Positions 19,615 through 27,716 of a stretch of 64,000 nucleotides of DNA are shown here, piece after piece; positions within the stretch are counted from its first letter, which is position 1, and each line of letters starts with the position of its first letter. The position numbers were made by a program, and so were the translations under genes. This DNA comes from Verrucomicrobiia bacterium (GTDB lineage: Bacteria > Verrucomicrobiota > Verrucomicrobiia > Opitutales > Cerasicoccaceae), in NCBI GenBank assembly GCA_030425485.1, contig JAUIAM010000001.1, forward strand, positions 186,001 to 250,000. Reading direction: 5' to 3'. The notes under the pieces are model-generated. The model saw only the letters and a list, made by a program, of their open reading frames with translations. It ran no database searches and was not told the DNA's origin.

Positions 19615-22164
19615 ACTGGATTTTGCCGCTTTCTTGGCAGCCTTTTTCTTGGGTGCGCGGGGCGGGAACTCGAAGCCGATGCCGCCATCGTCCTTGAGCA
19701 GTAGGAAGGCGTCGAAGAGGCGCTTGGTGCGGTTGGATCGGAAGCCTTTGATGAGGTCTGTCTTCTTGTTGGTCAGGAGCTTCTTGATCTGTTCGGGCGG
19801 GAGTGCCTTGCCGAGCATATTGCGGGCCATGCGGAAGGTAGGCTTGCCCTTGGCGTCCTTGCCTGCGGAGATGTAGGCGTTGGGCGTCTCGTGGACGGGG
19901 CTCTGGTCTACGGGGCACTGGCCGATGACGGGGAACTGCGTCAGGTCGATGTCATCGTCGCCGTTGCCATCGCCGTTGTTGCCAAAGTCCATGTCAACGC
20001 GGAGCGAGCCGTTATCCTTCTCGATCAGTTTGAGCACGGCGGAGAAGGCCTTGCCCTGACGTGACTTGAAGCCGTCGAGGGGGCCGATCTCCTGCTTTTC
20101 AAGCAAGGTGGCGACTTCGGCTGTCTCGAGCTTGCGGTTACCAATGACCTTGTTGACGGAGATTTTTGGAATCTTGCGGCCCTTGATGTCGAGTTGCTCC
20201 TGCGAGAACCATGCGCGGTGGTCCTCCATGAGCGGAGTATTGTCCAGCGGAGAGCGCAGGCTGGTTTCCTTGGCCGGGGGCGGTGCGTTGAGGTTTTGGA
20301 TCATCTCGTTGGTCATGCCAACGATGCCCTGCATGAACTCGTCGCGGGTGAGCTTGCCCTCCTCAATGAGGCGGAGCTTGTGCTCCCAGTCGCCTGTAAG
20401 CTCCGGCGTGGTGAGCGAGTCGATCTTAAAGGTGCGGAGGAACTTGATGAGGTCTTCGGCCTTCTGGGTGGGGGCCAGCTCTCGGCCTTCGCGCTCCATG
20501 TAGCGTTCCTTGACCAGGTGGTCGATGGTGGCCGCGCGGGTGGCCGGTGTGCCCAGACCACGCTCCTTCATGGCGTCGCGCAGCTCCTCGTCCTCGACGA
20601 ACTTGCCCGCGCCTTCCATGGCGGCGAGCAGGGTAGCTTCGGAGTAACGCGGCGGCGGGCGGGTGGAATCTTCTTCGATGTTGGCTTCGTTGAGATCCGC
20701 AATGGCAGGAGAATTTTCGGGGTTCCCCAACTTGACAGAAGTTTCATTCGCTCTGTCCCGATCAGCTTGGGAAATAGCGGGGAGGGAGTCGGCGTCGGCT
20801 TTGCCCACGGTTTTGCCGTAGACTTCGAGCCAGCCGGGGAAGGCGAGAATCTTGCCTTCGGTCTTAAAGGTGTGGCCGCCGAGCTCGCTCAGGCGGGTGG
20901 TGACGTCGTGCTCGGCACTGGGGAAGAAGACCGCGATGAAGCGGCGCACGATCATGTCGTAAATCTTTTCCTCGCGCTCCTGGAGCTTCTTCGGGTTGGC
21001 GTTGGTCGGGATGATGGCAAAGTGATCGCTGACCTGCTTGTTGTTAAAGATGCGCTTGTTGCCGGTGTGGACCCAGTCGTTGCCGAGGGCCTTTTCGGCG
21101 TGGATGGCGAAAGGCTCGGGCAGGCTGGCCAAGGTGTCGCGCACGGTGCGTCCGTAGTCCTCGGGGAGGGCGCGGGAGTCGGTACGCGGGTAGGTAATCA
21201 TCTTGTGCTTTTCGTAAAGCGACTGCGCGATGTTGAGCGTCATCCCGGCGGGAAAGCCAAAGCGGCTGTTGGCCTCGCGCTGGAGTGTGGTGAGGTCGTA
21301 GAGGCGCGGGGCGATCTGCTTGCTGCGCTTCTTTTCCTCGGTCACGGTGGCGGTGCCAGCGGCCTGAACCTCGGTCAACACCTGCTCGGCCTGTTCCTTT
21401 TCCCAGAGGCGGTCGGCGCGGTCGTGCTCGTCGTCGCCTTTCTTAAAGCCGGGCTTTTGGTAAATGCCGTCGTAGGCTCCGGCGTTGAGGCCAAAGTTGC
21501 CCAGGATACGCCAGTAGGCGCGGGGCTTAAAGTTGCGGATCTCCAACTCGCGTTCGTAAACGAGGGTGAGGGTGGGGGTCTGCACGCGGCCCACGGTGGC
21601 GGCGGTGCCGCCGCGGCGGCCAAACTGCACCGTGGCGCCACGGGTGCCGTTGATGCCGATCAGCCAGTCGGCCTCGGAGCGGCAGCGGGCGGCGTCCTGC
21701 AGGGGCTGCATTTCCTCGCCGGGGCGCAGGTTGTCAAACGCGTGTTTGATGGCGTCCGTGGTCATGGAGGACATCCACAGGCGGCGGGTTTCCTTCTTCC
21801 CCTTGGCCAGCTCGTTAATGTAGGTGAAGATGAGCTCGCCTTCGCGCCCGGCGTCACAGGCGTTGATGATGACGCCGACGTCGTCGCGGGCGATGTGCTT
21901 TTTCAGCTCCTGAAACTTCTTCTTCGTCCGGTCGATGGGGCGGAGTTTGAACTTTTTGGGAACGATGGGGAGGTTGCCGAGGGTCCAGCGCTTGTACTCC
22001 TTGTCGATCTCCTCGGGCATGATGAGCTCGACGAGGTGGCCGACGGCGGAGTCAATAATGTACTCGTCGTTTTCGTAGTAATCGCCTTTTTTGGGCACGC
22101 GCCCGAGGACACGGGCAAGATCGGATGCGACGCTGGGTTTCTCCGCTATAACAAGGGTTTTCAT
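19603..22164 (-). CDS. topB: DNA topoisomerase III-like (type IA)
   Basis: 853 residues. The Toprim domain begins at residue 1 (MKTLVIAEKPSVASDLARVL) with the metal-binding ACDAGREGELIF. The catalytic tyrosine is Y325 in MITYPRTDSRALP. NGTRGATVQFGRRGGTAATVGRVQTPTL and EARYSE-like PPPRYSEATLL are also type IA signatures. After the core come topoisomerase C-terminal repeats rather than zinc fingers (LTQFPVIGQCPVDQSPVHE), and the end is a short Lys/Ala tail (PKKKAAKKAAKSSDES). The enzyme relaxes and decatenates single-stranded DNA crossings. The last residues and stop codon lie within an inverted repeat. Confidence 0.94.
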   Translation of the reverse strand: MKTLVIAEKPSVASDLARVLGRVPKKGDYYENDEYIIDSAVGHLVELIMPEEIDKEYKRWTLGNLPIVPKKFKLRPIDRTKKKFQELKKHIARDDVGVIINACDAGREGELIFTYINELAKGKKETRRLWMSSMTTDAIKHAFDNLRPGEEMQPLQDAARCRSEADWLIGINGTRGATVQFGRRGGTAATVGRVQTPTLTLVYERELEIRNFKPRAYWRILGNFGLNAGAYDGIYQKPGFKKGDDEHDRADRLWEKEQAEQVLTEVQAAGTATVTEEKKRSKQIAPRLYDLTTLQREANSRFGFPAGMTLNIAQSLYEKHKMITYPRTDSRALPEDYGRTVRDTLASLPEPFAIHAEKALGNDWVHTGNKRIFNNKQVSDHFAIIPTNANPKKLQEREEKIYDMIVRRFIAVFFPSAEHDVTTRLSELGGHTFKTEGKILAFPGWLEVYGKTVGKADADSLPAISQADRDRANETSVKLGNPENSPAIADLNEANIEEDSTRPPPRYSEATLLAAMEGAGKFVEDEELRDAMKERGLGTPATRAATIDHLVKERYMEREGRELAPTQKAEDLIKFLRTFKIDSLTTPELTGDWEHKLRLIEEGKLTRDEFMQGIVGMTNEMIQNLNAPPPAKETSLRSPLDNTPLMEDHRAWFSQEQLDIKGRKIPKISVNKVIGNRKLETAEVATLLEKQEIGPLDGFKSRQGKAFSAVLKLIEKDNGSLRVDMDFGNNGDGNGDDDIDLTQFPVIGQCPVDQSPVHETPNAYISAGKDAKGKPTFRMARNMLGKALPPEQIKKLLTNKKTDLIKGFRSNRTKRLFDAFLLLKDDGGIGFEFPPRAPKKKAAKKAAKSSDES

Positions 22165-22258
22165 CTATAATAGAGTCGGAATAAAATGATATGATGGACG
22201 GGCAGAGGGAAAGGGCATGCCCCTGCGAAAGGCAAGCCGGAAGTGATTTTATATAAAA

Positions 22259-22326
22259 ACAGGAGGCAGCAGAGAAAGCAGAGTCAACGCCTGTAGCATT
22301 TCCCTGCTTTCTCTGCTGCCTCCTGT
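22259..22326. repeat. Perfect 23-bp inverted repeat with 22-nt loop
   Basis: A 23-nt left arm (22259-22281, starting ACAGGAGGCAGC) is the exact reverse complement of 22304-22326; the loop is 22 nt. It lies downstream of the class V aminotransferase gene (stop at 22341) and upstream of the topoisomerase start. The arms share AG-rich units (GCAGAGA, AGCAGAG) with the 6119-6200 repeat, which has the same loop length. It may terminate or protect the aminotransferase transcript. Confidence 0.85.
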
Positions 22327-22340
22327 GAAAAACACAAATC

Positions 22341-23432
22341 TTAAGCGCTGGCTTTGCCGATGAACTGCGGGACGAGGTCGTCGAGCGCGTCGATGAGCAC
22401 CTGCATGGTTTCGTCGGTTTCGTCGCCCATGTTGGAGATGCGGAAGGTCTTGCCCTTGAGCTTGCCGTAGCCGCCGTCGATGACGCAGTTGTACTTCTCC
22501 TTGAGGGCGTTGTTGAGGCCCGGCAGGTCGATGTCGCGCGTGTTCTTGACGCAGGACAGTGTCTTGGAGCCGAACTCCGGCGGGGGCAGGAGCTCAAGAT
22601 CGTGCTTGGCCACCCAGTCGCGCACCTTGTTGTTCAGCCGCTCGTGGCGGGCGTAGCGGGCTTCGAGGCCCTCTTCAAAAATGTCCTCCAGCTTGCTTTG
22701 CAGGGCATAAATGAGCGGGATAACCGGGGTGCTCGGGGTCATGCCCTTCTCGTAGTTGCTCTGGAATTCGAGGAAGTCGAAGTAGTAGCCGCGGCCCTCG
22801 ACGGTCTCTGCGCGCTTCATGGCGCGGTCGGAGACGGAGATCAGGGAAAGGCCGGGGGGCATGGCCAGGGCCTTCTGCGAGCCGGTCAGCATGACGTCGA
22901 TGCCGAGCGCGTCCTTGTCAATCTTGAGGGCCGAGAAGGAGCTGACCGTGTCGGTGATCGAAATGACGTCCGGGAACTCGCGCAGCACGGCCATGATCTC
23001 CGGAAGGGGGTTCATGGTGCCGGTGGAGGTCTCGTTGTGGATAAAGGTGATGGCGTCGAACTCACCCGTGGCGAGCCTGGCCCGGATGTCTTCCGGGTTG
23101 ATCGGGGTGCCCCACTCGTACTTGAGGGCCTCAGCGGGGATGCCGCAGCGCTTGGAGACGTCGAACCACTTGTCCGAAAACGCGCCCGAGCAGCAGTTGA
23201 GCACTTTCTTCTTCACGACGTTGCGCAGGGAGCCTTCCATCACGCCCCAGGCACTGGAGGTGCTGATGAACACCGGGTCCTTGGTGTAGAAGAGCTCCTG
23301 GAGCTTGGGCTGGACGGACTGAAACAGCGAGACGAAGTCCTTGCTGCGGTGGCCCATTACCCAGGAGGTCATGGCGCGGTAGGTCTTATCCGATACGGCG
23401 ATCGGGCCGGGAATGAAGAGTTTATAGCTCAT
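22341..23432 (-). CDS. Class V aminotransferase (alanine/serine-glyoxylate or phosphoserine type)
   Basis: 363 residues from ATG 23432; an upstream start would add 22 residues ahead of the family beginning KLFIPGPIAVSDKTY. FISTSSAWGVMEGSLRNV, FIHNETSTGTMNPLPEI and SITDTVSSFSALKID are PLP-binding segments, and the Schiff-base lysine lies in LTGSQKALAMPPGLSL. The fold-type I class V family includes serine-glyoxylate, alanine-glyoxylate and phosphoserine aminotransferases. In bacteria without a classical SerC this type may make phosphoserine, but the substrate cannot be fixed from sequence. Confidence 0.9.
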   Translation of the reverse strand: MSYKLFIPGPIAVSDKTYRAMTSWVMGHRSKDFVSLFQSVQPKLQELFYTKDPVFISTSSAWGVMEGSLRNVVKKKVLNCCSGAFSDKWFDVSKRCGIPAEALKYEWGTPINPEDIRARLATGEFDAITFIHNETSTGTMNPLPEIMAVLREFPDVISITDTVSSFSALKIDKDALGIDVMLTGSQKALAMPPGLSLISVSDRAMKRAETVEGRGYYFDFLEFQSNYEKGMTPSTPVIPLIYALQSKLEDIFEEGLEARYARHERLNNKVRDWVAKHDLELLPPPEFGSKTLSCVKNTRDIDLPGLNNALKEKYNCVIDGGYGKLKGKTFRISNMGDETDETMQVLIDALDDLVPQFIGKASA

Positions 23433-23494
23433 GGAAGCCAGTAAGCGAAACAGATTCCGGCGCGCCGTCAACAGGTTTGCGCGCTCGGCCCCAT

Positions 23495-23947
23495 TCATTT
23501 ACACAAACGCCAGATGGCCAGGCGGATCAGGTAAACGAGGATGCCGACCGGGCCCAGTACCCAGCAGGCGAGGAGTTCGCCGGGGACGCGAAGCCCGCGC
23601 TTGTCGGCGTGCTGGTAGACGACGAGCCCGAGGAAGAGGTGGAGCGTCTGGAGCTGGCACCAGAGGATGAGAAAGCTGGTGGGGTAGAAGACGACGTCGC
23701 GCGCTTCGGTGTAGCCGATGCCGCCGGGCCATGCCACGCCGCCGAGGTCCCAGGCCTCGTAGTAGAGGTAGCCCAGCGGGAGCAGCATCAGCGTCGGCGT
23801 GATGAAGGGGTGGGCCAGGGCGCGGGTGAACTTGGCCGATGGGAAGAAGAGCATGGCCAGCCAGACCGGGGCGGGGAGGGCGAGCACGATCCAGAAGGCG
23901 CGGTTGAGCTTTTCTCCGGCAAAGAGTTCGACGGTCCAGGCGGGCAT
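23495..23947 (-). CDS. ABA4-like (DUF4281) membrane protein
   Basis: 150 residues from ATG 23947 (MPAWTVELFAGEKLNRAFW). About four membrane helices: WIVLALPAPVWLAMLFF, ITPTLMLLPLGYLYYEAW, FLILWCQLQTLHLFLGLVVY and ACWVLGPVGILVYLIRLAIW. The segment DKRGLRVP followed by the last helix with GPVGILVYLI matches the ABA4/DUF4281 family, named after the plant protein needed for neoxanthin formation and found in cyanobacteria and other bacteria. The bacterial function is not known. It ends 63 bp before the aminotransferase start on the same strand. Confidence 0.8.
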   Translation of the reverse strand: MPAWTVELFAGEKLNRAFWIVLALPAPVWLAMLFFPSAKFTRALAHPFITPTLMLLPLGYLYYEAWDLGGVAWPGGIGYTEARDVVFYPTSFLILWCQLQTLHLFLGLVVYQHADKRGLRVPGELLACWVLGPVGILVYLIRLAIWRLCK

Positions 23948-23984
23948 GGTTCTCGAGCATGTCCGGCTCGTGGTATTTGGAAAC

Positions 23985-24019
23985 AAAAAAGCCGCTGGCG
24001 ATTGTCGCCAGCGGCTTTT
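23985..24019. terminator. Bidirectional intrinsic terminator
   Basis: An 11-bp GC-rich stem, GCCGCTGGCGA (23991-24001) with TCGCCAGCGGC (24005-24015), has a 3-nt loop, six A on its left (23985-23990) and TTTT on its right. On the minus strand this is a textbook rho-independent terminator after the redoxin gene and 38 bp before the ABA4-like start. Confidence 0.92.
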
Positions 24020-24060
24020 GTATAAATGATCGGAGTGGTCTCCTTGCTACCGCAGATACT

Positions 24061-24122
24061 GGGCTAGCGACCATCGCGTGCGTAGGGCGCAGCCCCTTAA
24101 CGCCTGCGGGGGCCACCCGCTA
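24061..24122 (-). repeat. REP-like element, copy B, starting at the redoxin stop
   Basis: Reading on the minus strand from 24122 it begins TAGCGGGTGGC, whose TAG is the redoxin stop codon (24120-24122), and it keeps the GCGGG/CCCGC hairpin and the GGGCTGC...CCCTACG...CGATGGTC core seen in copy A (18412-18471). The intrinsic terminator at 23985-24019 follows it. Confidence 0.8.
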
Positions 24123-24740
24123 CTTGGCGTACTTGACGCCGCAGCCGTAGGGTTGGGTGACGCTCTGGGAGACGTCCTGGCCGGCGCGGGCTTCGGTCAG
24201 GGCCGTGGTGACGTAGTTCTTGGCCACGGGGATGTCCTCGGCGTCCGTCGAGCGGATGCTGTCGATCGCGCCGTGGTAGATGAGCTTGCCCTCGGGGTTG
24301 ATGATAAACATGTCAGGAGTGACTTTGGCGCCGTAGAGCTTGCCTACCTTGCCCGTGGGGTCGAGGAGGATGGCGGTTGCGCCGGAGCCGAGCTTCTTGG
24401 CCGTGGCCTGGGCGTCAGCAGCTTCTTCGTAGCCCTGCTTGCCCGGGGCGGAGGAAACGATGCTCAGCCAGACGACACCGGCAGCGGTTTCCGTCTGCTG
24501 GAGGGCCTGCATGTTGCCGGACTCGTAGTGCTTCTTTACAAAGGGGCAACCGTGGTTGAGCCATTCGAGGACGACGTATTTGCCCTTGAACTGGTCGAGA
24601 CTGTAGGTTTTGCCGTCGGCACCCTGGAGGGTGAAGTCCGGGGCTTCGCTGCCAATGGCGGGCGAAGCGGCGTCTGCGCCCGGTTGGCAGGCGGCAAAGA
24701 TTACCGTGGCGGCGAGAAGTATGCTAGCGAATGTTTTCAT
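24120..24740 (-). CDS. Redoxin/thioredoxin-like lipoprotein
   Basis: 206 residues from ATG 24740. The N-terminus is a lipoprotein signal (SILLAATVIFAAC, lipobox AAC with Cys at residue 18), so the mature protein is probably anchored in a membrane facing the periplasm. The AhpC/TSA-like fold is shown by GSEAPDFTLQGADGKTYSLDQFKGKYVVLEW. The reactive position is HGCPFVKKHY, with one cysteine instead of CXXC, and a second conserved cysteine sits near the C-terminus in QPYGCGVKYAK, a common ending in this peroxiredoxin-like family. Likely a thiol peroxidase or oxidoreductase; partner unknown. It shares a 171-bp upstream region with the divergent cysE. Confidence 0.92.
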   Translation of the reverse strand: MKTFASILLAATVIFAACQPGADAASPAIGSEAPDFTLQGADGKTYSLDQFKGKYVVLEWLNHGCPFVKKHYESGNMQALQQTETAAGVVWLSIVSSAPGKQGYEEAADAQATAKKLGSGATAILLDPTGKVGKLYGAKVTPDMFIINPEGKLIYHGAIDSIRSTDAEDIPVAKNYVTTALTEARAGQDVSQSVTQPYGCGVKYAK

Positions 24741-24855
24741 AGGATGCTGAGGTTTTCGTGATTGGACAGAGTCTATATAGAACAGCGCTCGTCCGGAAAA
24801 GTTTAGAATGTAGCCCAATTTTCCTAAAAATCACGGCATCCCGCATTTTTTTCGC

Positions 24856-24868
24856 ATCCGCTGCGGAT
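24856..24868. promoter_or_regulatory. Palindrome upstream of cysE
   Basis: ATCCGC-T-GCGGAT is a perfect 13-bp palindrome 43 bp before the preferred cysE start and between the divergent redoxin and cysE genes. It could be an operator or a leader hairpin. No regulator is known for it. Confidence 0.3.
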
Positions 24869-24911
24869 TTCTCGCGTCAAATCCCTTGCGAAGTTGAAAA
24901 GGGCGTACACG

Positions 24912-25700
24912 ATGTTTGCGATGAGTGAAAAAGACATCGTCTGGGAGCAACTCCGTAGCGAAGCCGAGCAGGCCGCGCGGCGGGAGCCCGCCCTGTCCAA
25001 CCTCTTTGAGGAAGTCGTACTGCGCCAGGACAGCCTGGAGCAGGCCCTGGCGGTGCGCTTGTCGCGCAAGCTGGCCTACCATGCCACCCCGGAAGGCTAC
25101 CTGAACGAGGTCTTTGCCGAGGTCTTTCGCAACAGCCCGAAGGTCGGCGAGCAGGTGCGCCACGACATCATGGCCATCAATGAGCGTGACCCGGCCTGCC
25201 GGAGCTACCTGACGCCCGTGCTTTATTACAAGGGCTTTCAGGCCATTACCTGCTACCGCCTTGCCCATCAGCTCTGGAATCAGGGGCGCGAGGAGCTCGC
25301 TCTATACCTGCAGAGCCTGATCTCGGAAGTCTTTGCCGTGGATATTCATCCGGCGGCGCGCATCGGCTGCGGGCTGCTGCTGGACCACGCCACGAGCTTT
25401 GTCGCGGGCGAAACCAGTGTCATCGAGAACCACGTTTCCATCCTGCACGAGGTGACACTCGGTGGGACGGGCAAGGTGGCCGGTGACCGCCACCCCAAGG
25501 TGCGCCACAACGTCCTGATCGGGGCCGGGGCCAAGCTGCTGGGCAACATCGAGATCGGCGAAGGGGCCAAGATCGGTGCCGGTTCAGTCGTGGTGGAGGA
25601 CGTTCCCCCGCATGCGACCGTGGTGGGCGTGCCCGCCGTGGTGGTGGCCTTTACCAAGGACCTCGATCCCGCCCAGAGCATGGACCAGCGCATCTGCTAG
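24912..25700 (+). CDS. cysE: Serine O-acetyltransferase
   Basis: 262 residues. The ATG at 24912 is preferred because GAAAAGGG (24896-24903) lies 8 nt before it; ATG 24921 is an alternative. The N-terminal helical domain (LSRKLAYHATPEGYLNEVFAEVF and RDPACRSYLTPVLYYKGFQA) is the CysE type, and the left-handed beta-helix follows with VDIHPAARIGCGLLLDHATSFVAGE, HEVTLGGTGK and IGAGAKLLGNIEIGEGAKIGAG. The enzyme acetylates serine as the first step of cysteine synthesis. The C-terminal end is short with a terminal Cys. No cysK is next to it. Confidence 0.95.
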   Translation: MFAMSEKDIVWEQLRSEAEQAARREPALSNLFEEVVLRQDSLEQALAVRLSRKLAYHATPEGYLNEVFAEVFRNSPKVGEQVRHDIMAINERDPACRSYLTPVLYYKGFQAITCYRLAHQLWNQGREELALYLQSLISEVFAVDIHPAARIGCGLLLDHATSFVAGETSVIENHVSILHEVTLGGTGKVAGDRHPKVRHNVLIGAGAKLLGNIEIGEGAKIGAGSVVVEDVPPHATVVGVPAVVVAFTKDLDPAQSMDQRIC

Positions 25701-25748
25701 CTTGCGGCGTGGCTACACCAGGGTTTTTCTGACCAAGTAATCAGCTCC

Positions 25749-26120
25749 ATGCCAGACGAAATCCAGAAACTGGCCCGCAAGGTAGGCGTGCCCACCGCGC
25801 GGCGGCACATCTTTCTCTGTGCTGACCAGACCAAACCGAAGTGCTGCGACAAGGCGCTGAGCCTGGAGGCTTGGGACTACCTCAAGGGCCGGCTCAAGGA
25901 GCTGGGTATTGCCGAGCAGGGTGGGGTGCTACGGACAAAGGCCAATTGCTTGCGTGTTTGCGCCCGCGGACCCATCGCAGTGGTTTATCCGGAAGGTATC
26001 TGGTACCACAGCATGACGGCGGCTAATCTTGAACGGGTGATTGACGAGCATCTTGTTGGAGGAGAACCGGTTAAGGATTTTGTCTTTGCAAGAAACCCAA
26101 TGGATGCTAAGTTAGGCTGA
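25749..26120 (+). CDS. (2Fe-2S) ferredoxin domain protein
   Basis: 123 residues. The thioredoxin-like 2Fe-2S ferredoxin fold is shown by RRHIFLCADQTKPKCC and CLRVCARGPIAVVYPEGIWY, giving four cluster cysteines in the spacing of this family, which is related to the NuoE cluster domain. It is a small cytoplasmic electron carrier. It begins 48 bp after cysE on the same strand, so cotranscription with sulfur assimilation is plausible. A 246-bp AT-rich gap follows it. Confidence 0.92.
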   Translation: MPDEIQKLARKVGVPTARRHIFLCADQTKPKCCDKALSLEAWDYLKGRLKELGIAEQGGVLRTKANCLRVCARGPIAVVYPEGIWYHSMTAANLERVIDEHLVGGEPVKDFVFARNPMDAKLG

Positions 26121-26315
26121 ATTGGGTTGGGACTGCCCTCCAGGTTTACACCCTAGTCTTTGTGGACGGATTGTGTGATTGAACTTGATTTCTGGGCCAA
26201 ATACCCTATTTTTATTTTTCGAAAAAAGTCATCTTTTAGCTTAATCATTCAAATATACTGCCGAATAAAGGTGCAAAGGACCATCTCAGCCCTTTATCAA
26301 TCCGCAATAACTCAT

Positions 26316-26327
26316 GGCCGAAAGGCC
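26316..26327. other. GAAA-tetraloop hairpin before a PEP-CTERM gene
   Basis: GGCC-GAAA-GGCC forms a small stable hairpin in the AT-rich 246-bp gap (26121-26366) in front of the PEP-CTERM gene. The gap otherwise shows only AT-rich, promoter-like sequence (for example TATACT near 26255) with no clear -35 box. Confidence 0.3.
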
Positions 26328-26366
26328 TACCTCCTTGAGTGATGCGACCTACATTTAGACCATACC

Positions 26367-27701
26367 TTGAAACACCTGCTTACAGTCATCATGCTTATGA
26401 CCGTTGCCTCCGTGGCCACGGCTGAGGATTATTATTGGTCGGGTGGTAACAAGAAGGTAAGTAAGTGGCAGGCGTGGGAAAACGGCAATATGCCGGACCT
26501 GTACAATTACTCGGCCCAAAACGATGTTTGGGTTTTCGACACCTCCGGTGGTCACAACCCGGAAATCGATCAGCCGAACATCCGCCTCGGCGGGATGGTC
26601 TTTACGGGTACGGAGCAGTCGCGCACCATTTCGGGTAGCAACCCGCTGAACTTCTACGGTTTCAACGACGGCGGCGTAAACTACATGATCCAGAACAACA
26701 CTGGATTTGATCAGACCTTCAAGAACAGTGAGGTAAATCTCTACAACGACCTGACGATCGACACGAACGCGCAGATCGTCTTTGAGGACAAGGTCAACTT
26801 CCGCACTTCTCAGCAGAAGCTGCACGTCACTGGTACTGGTGGGGTTAACTTCGAGGATAACGTGAACATCAACTCGACCAAGTTCGAGTTCTCCAACAGC
26901 GGCACGAATAACATCGACACGCACTTTAACTCCGTCAAGGAGCTCAAGCTCAACGGCGGAGGCACCACGATTTTCAACGGTAACGTCACGGTTAACAATA
27001 CGCAGACGATCATCGAAGACTGCGACACGGTAGGCGTGTTCAATCAAACCTTTAACAGCAATTCGCTGTTGGTTAAGGATGGCGGTACCGCCATCTTTAG
27101 CGGTGGCCAGAATACCAAGAACTTCAATAACGGCTTCGAACTGCGCGGCGGCACGATCATCCTCGAAAGCAACCAGGTCATCAACGAACACAAGATGACT
27201 CTCTCCGGTGGCCACTTCGACATGAACAACCACTCGCAGCGTCTGGAGTCGCTGACCCTTACGGCTAACTCCACCATCGACTTTGGTGACGCCATGGGCG
27301 CGAACACGCTGAAGTTTAACGACGTCACCCCGACCTGGTCTTGGGACGACTCCTCGCTGCTGACCATCCTCGGTTTCGAGCAGGGCGTGGATAAGCTCGA
27401 GTTCAAGACTCTCAACGGCGACGCGCTGGAGCAAATCCAGTTCTACGGCGACTACGGCCAGGACGGTGAAGGCTTTTACTCGGCCCAGTTGACCCTCTCC
27501 CAGAGCGGTGACTTCTACTACGTCACACCGGACGAATTCCTCGGCACGGGTTCCCTTTACGGACGTAATGACGTTTGCGGCGCTTGTGGTGGCAATGTGA
27601 TGCCAGTGCCCGAGCCCGGCACTTACGCCGCCGGTGCGGTTATGATCCTGTTCTGCGGTGGTTTCGTCTACTGGAAGCGCCGCCAGCAGAAGGCTGCTTA
27701 A
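26367..27701 (+). CDS. PEP-CTERM protein with beta-solenoid-like body
   Basis: 444 residues from a TTG start, which gives a good signal peptide (KHLLTVIMLMTVASVATA); an ATG at 26391 would cut it short. The mature protein begins with YYWSGGNKKVSKWQAWENG, like the W-containing start of autotransporter-associated repeat proteins. It continues with about 250 residues of Asn/Thr-rich short beta-repeats (NVNINSTKFEFSNSGTNNID, NGNVTVNNTQTI). The tail is VPEPGTY, a hydrophobic helix (AAGAVMILFCGGFVYW) and KRRQQKAA, a PEP-CTERM signal. It is probably a surface- or matrix-attached protein; no enzyme motif is seen. Confidence 0.9.
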   Translation: MKHLLTVIMLMTVASVATAEDYYWSGGNKKVSKWQAWENGNMPDLYNYSAQNDVWVFDTSGGHNPEIDQPNIRLGGMVFTGTEQSRTISGSNPLNFYGFNDGGVNYMIQNNTGFDQTFKNSEVNLYNDLTIDTNAQIVFEDKVNFRTSQQKLHVTGTGGVNFEDNVNINSTKFEFSNSGTNNIDTHFNSVKELKLNGGGTTIFNGNVTVNNTQTIIEDCDTVGVFNQTFNSNSLLVKDGGTAIFSGGQNTKNFNNGFELRGGTIILESNQVINEHKMTLSGGHFDMNNHSQRLESLTLTANSTIDFGDAMGANTLKFNDVTPTWSWDDSSLLTILGFEQGVDKLEFKTLNGDALEQIQFYGDYGQDGEGFYSAQLTLSQSGDFYYVTPDEFLGTGSLYGRNDVCGACGGNVMPVPEPGTYAAGAVMILFCGGFVYWKRRQQKAA

Positions 27702-27716
27702 TGAGTTGGCTAAGCC

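Noticed and set aside
20194-22170. 658-residue plus-strand open frame opposite the topoisomerase gene
   Set aside because: It mirrors the topoisomerase coding strand, has Gly/Val/Leu-rich composition typical of antisense frames in GC-rich DNA and no recognisable domain; the minus-strand product has complete type IA motifs.
22602-23444. 280-residue plus-strand frame opposite the aminotransferase
   Set aside because: Antisense shadow; the minus-strand protein has a PLP site and a full family pattern.
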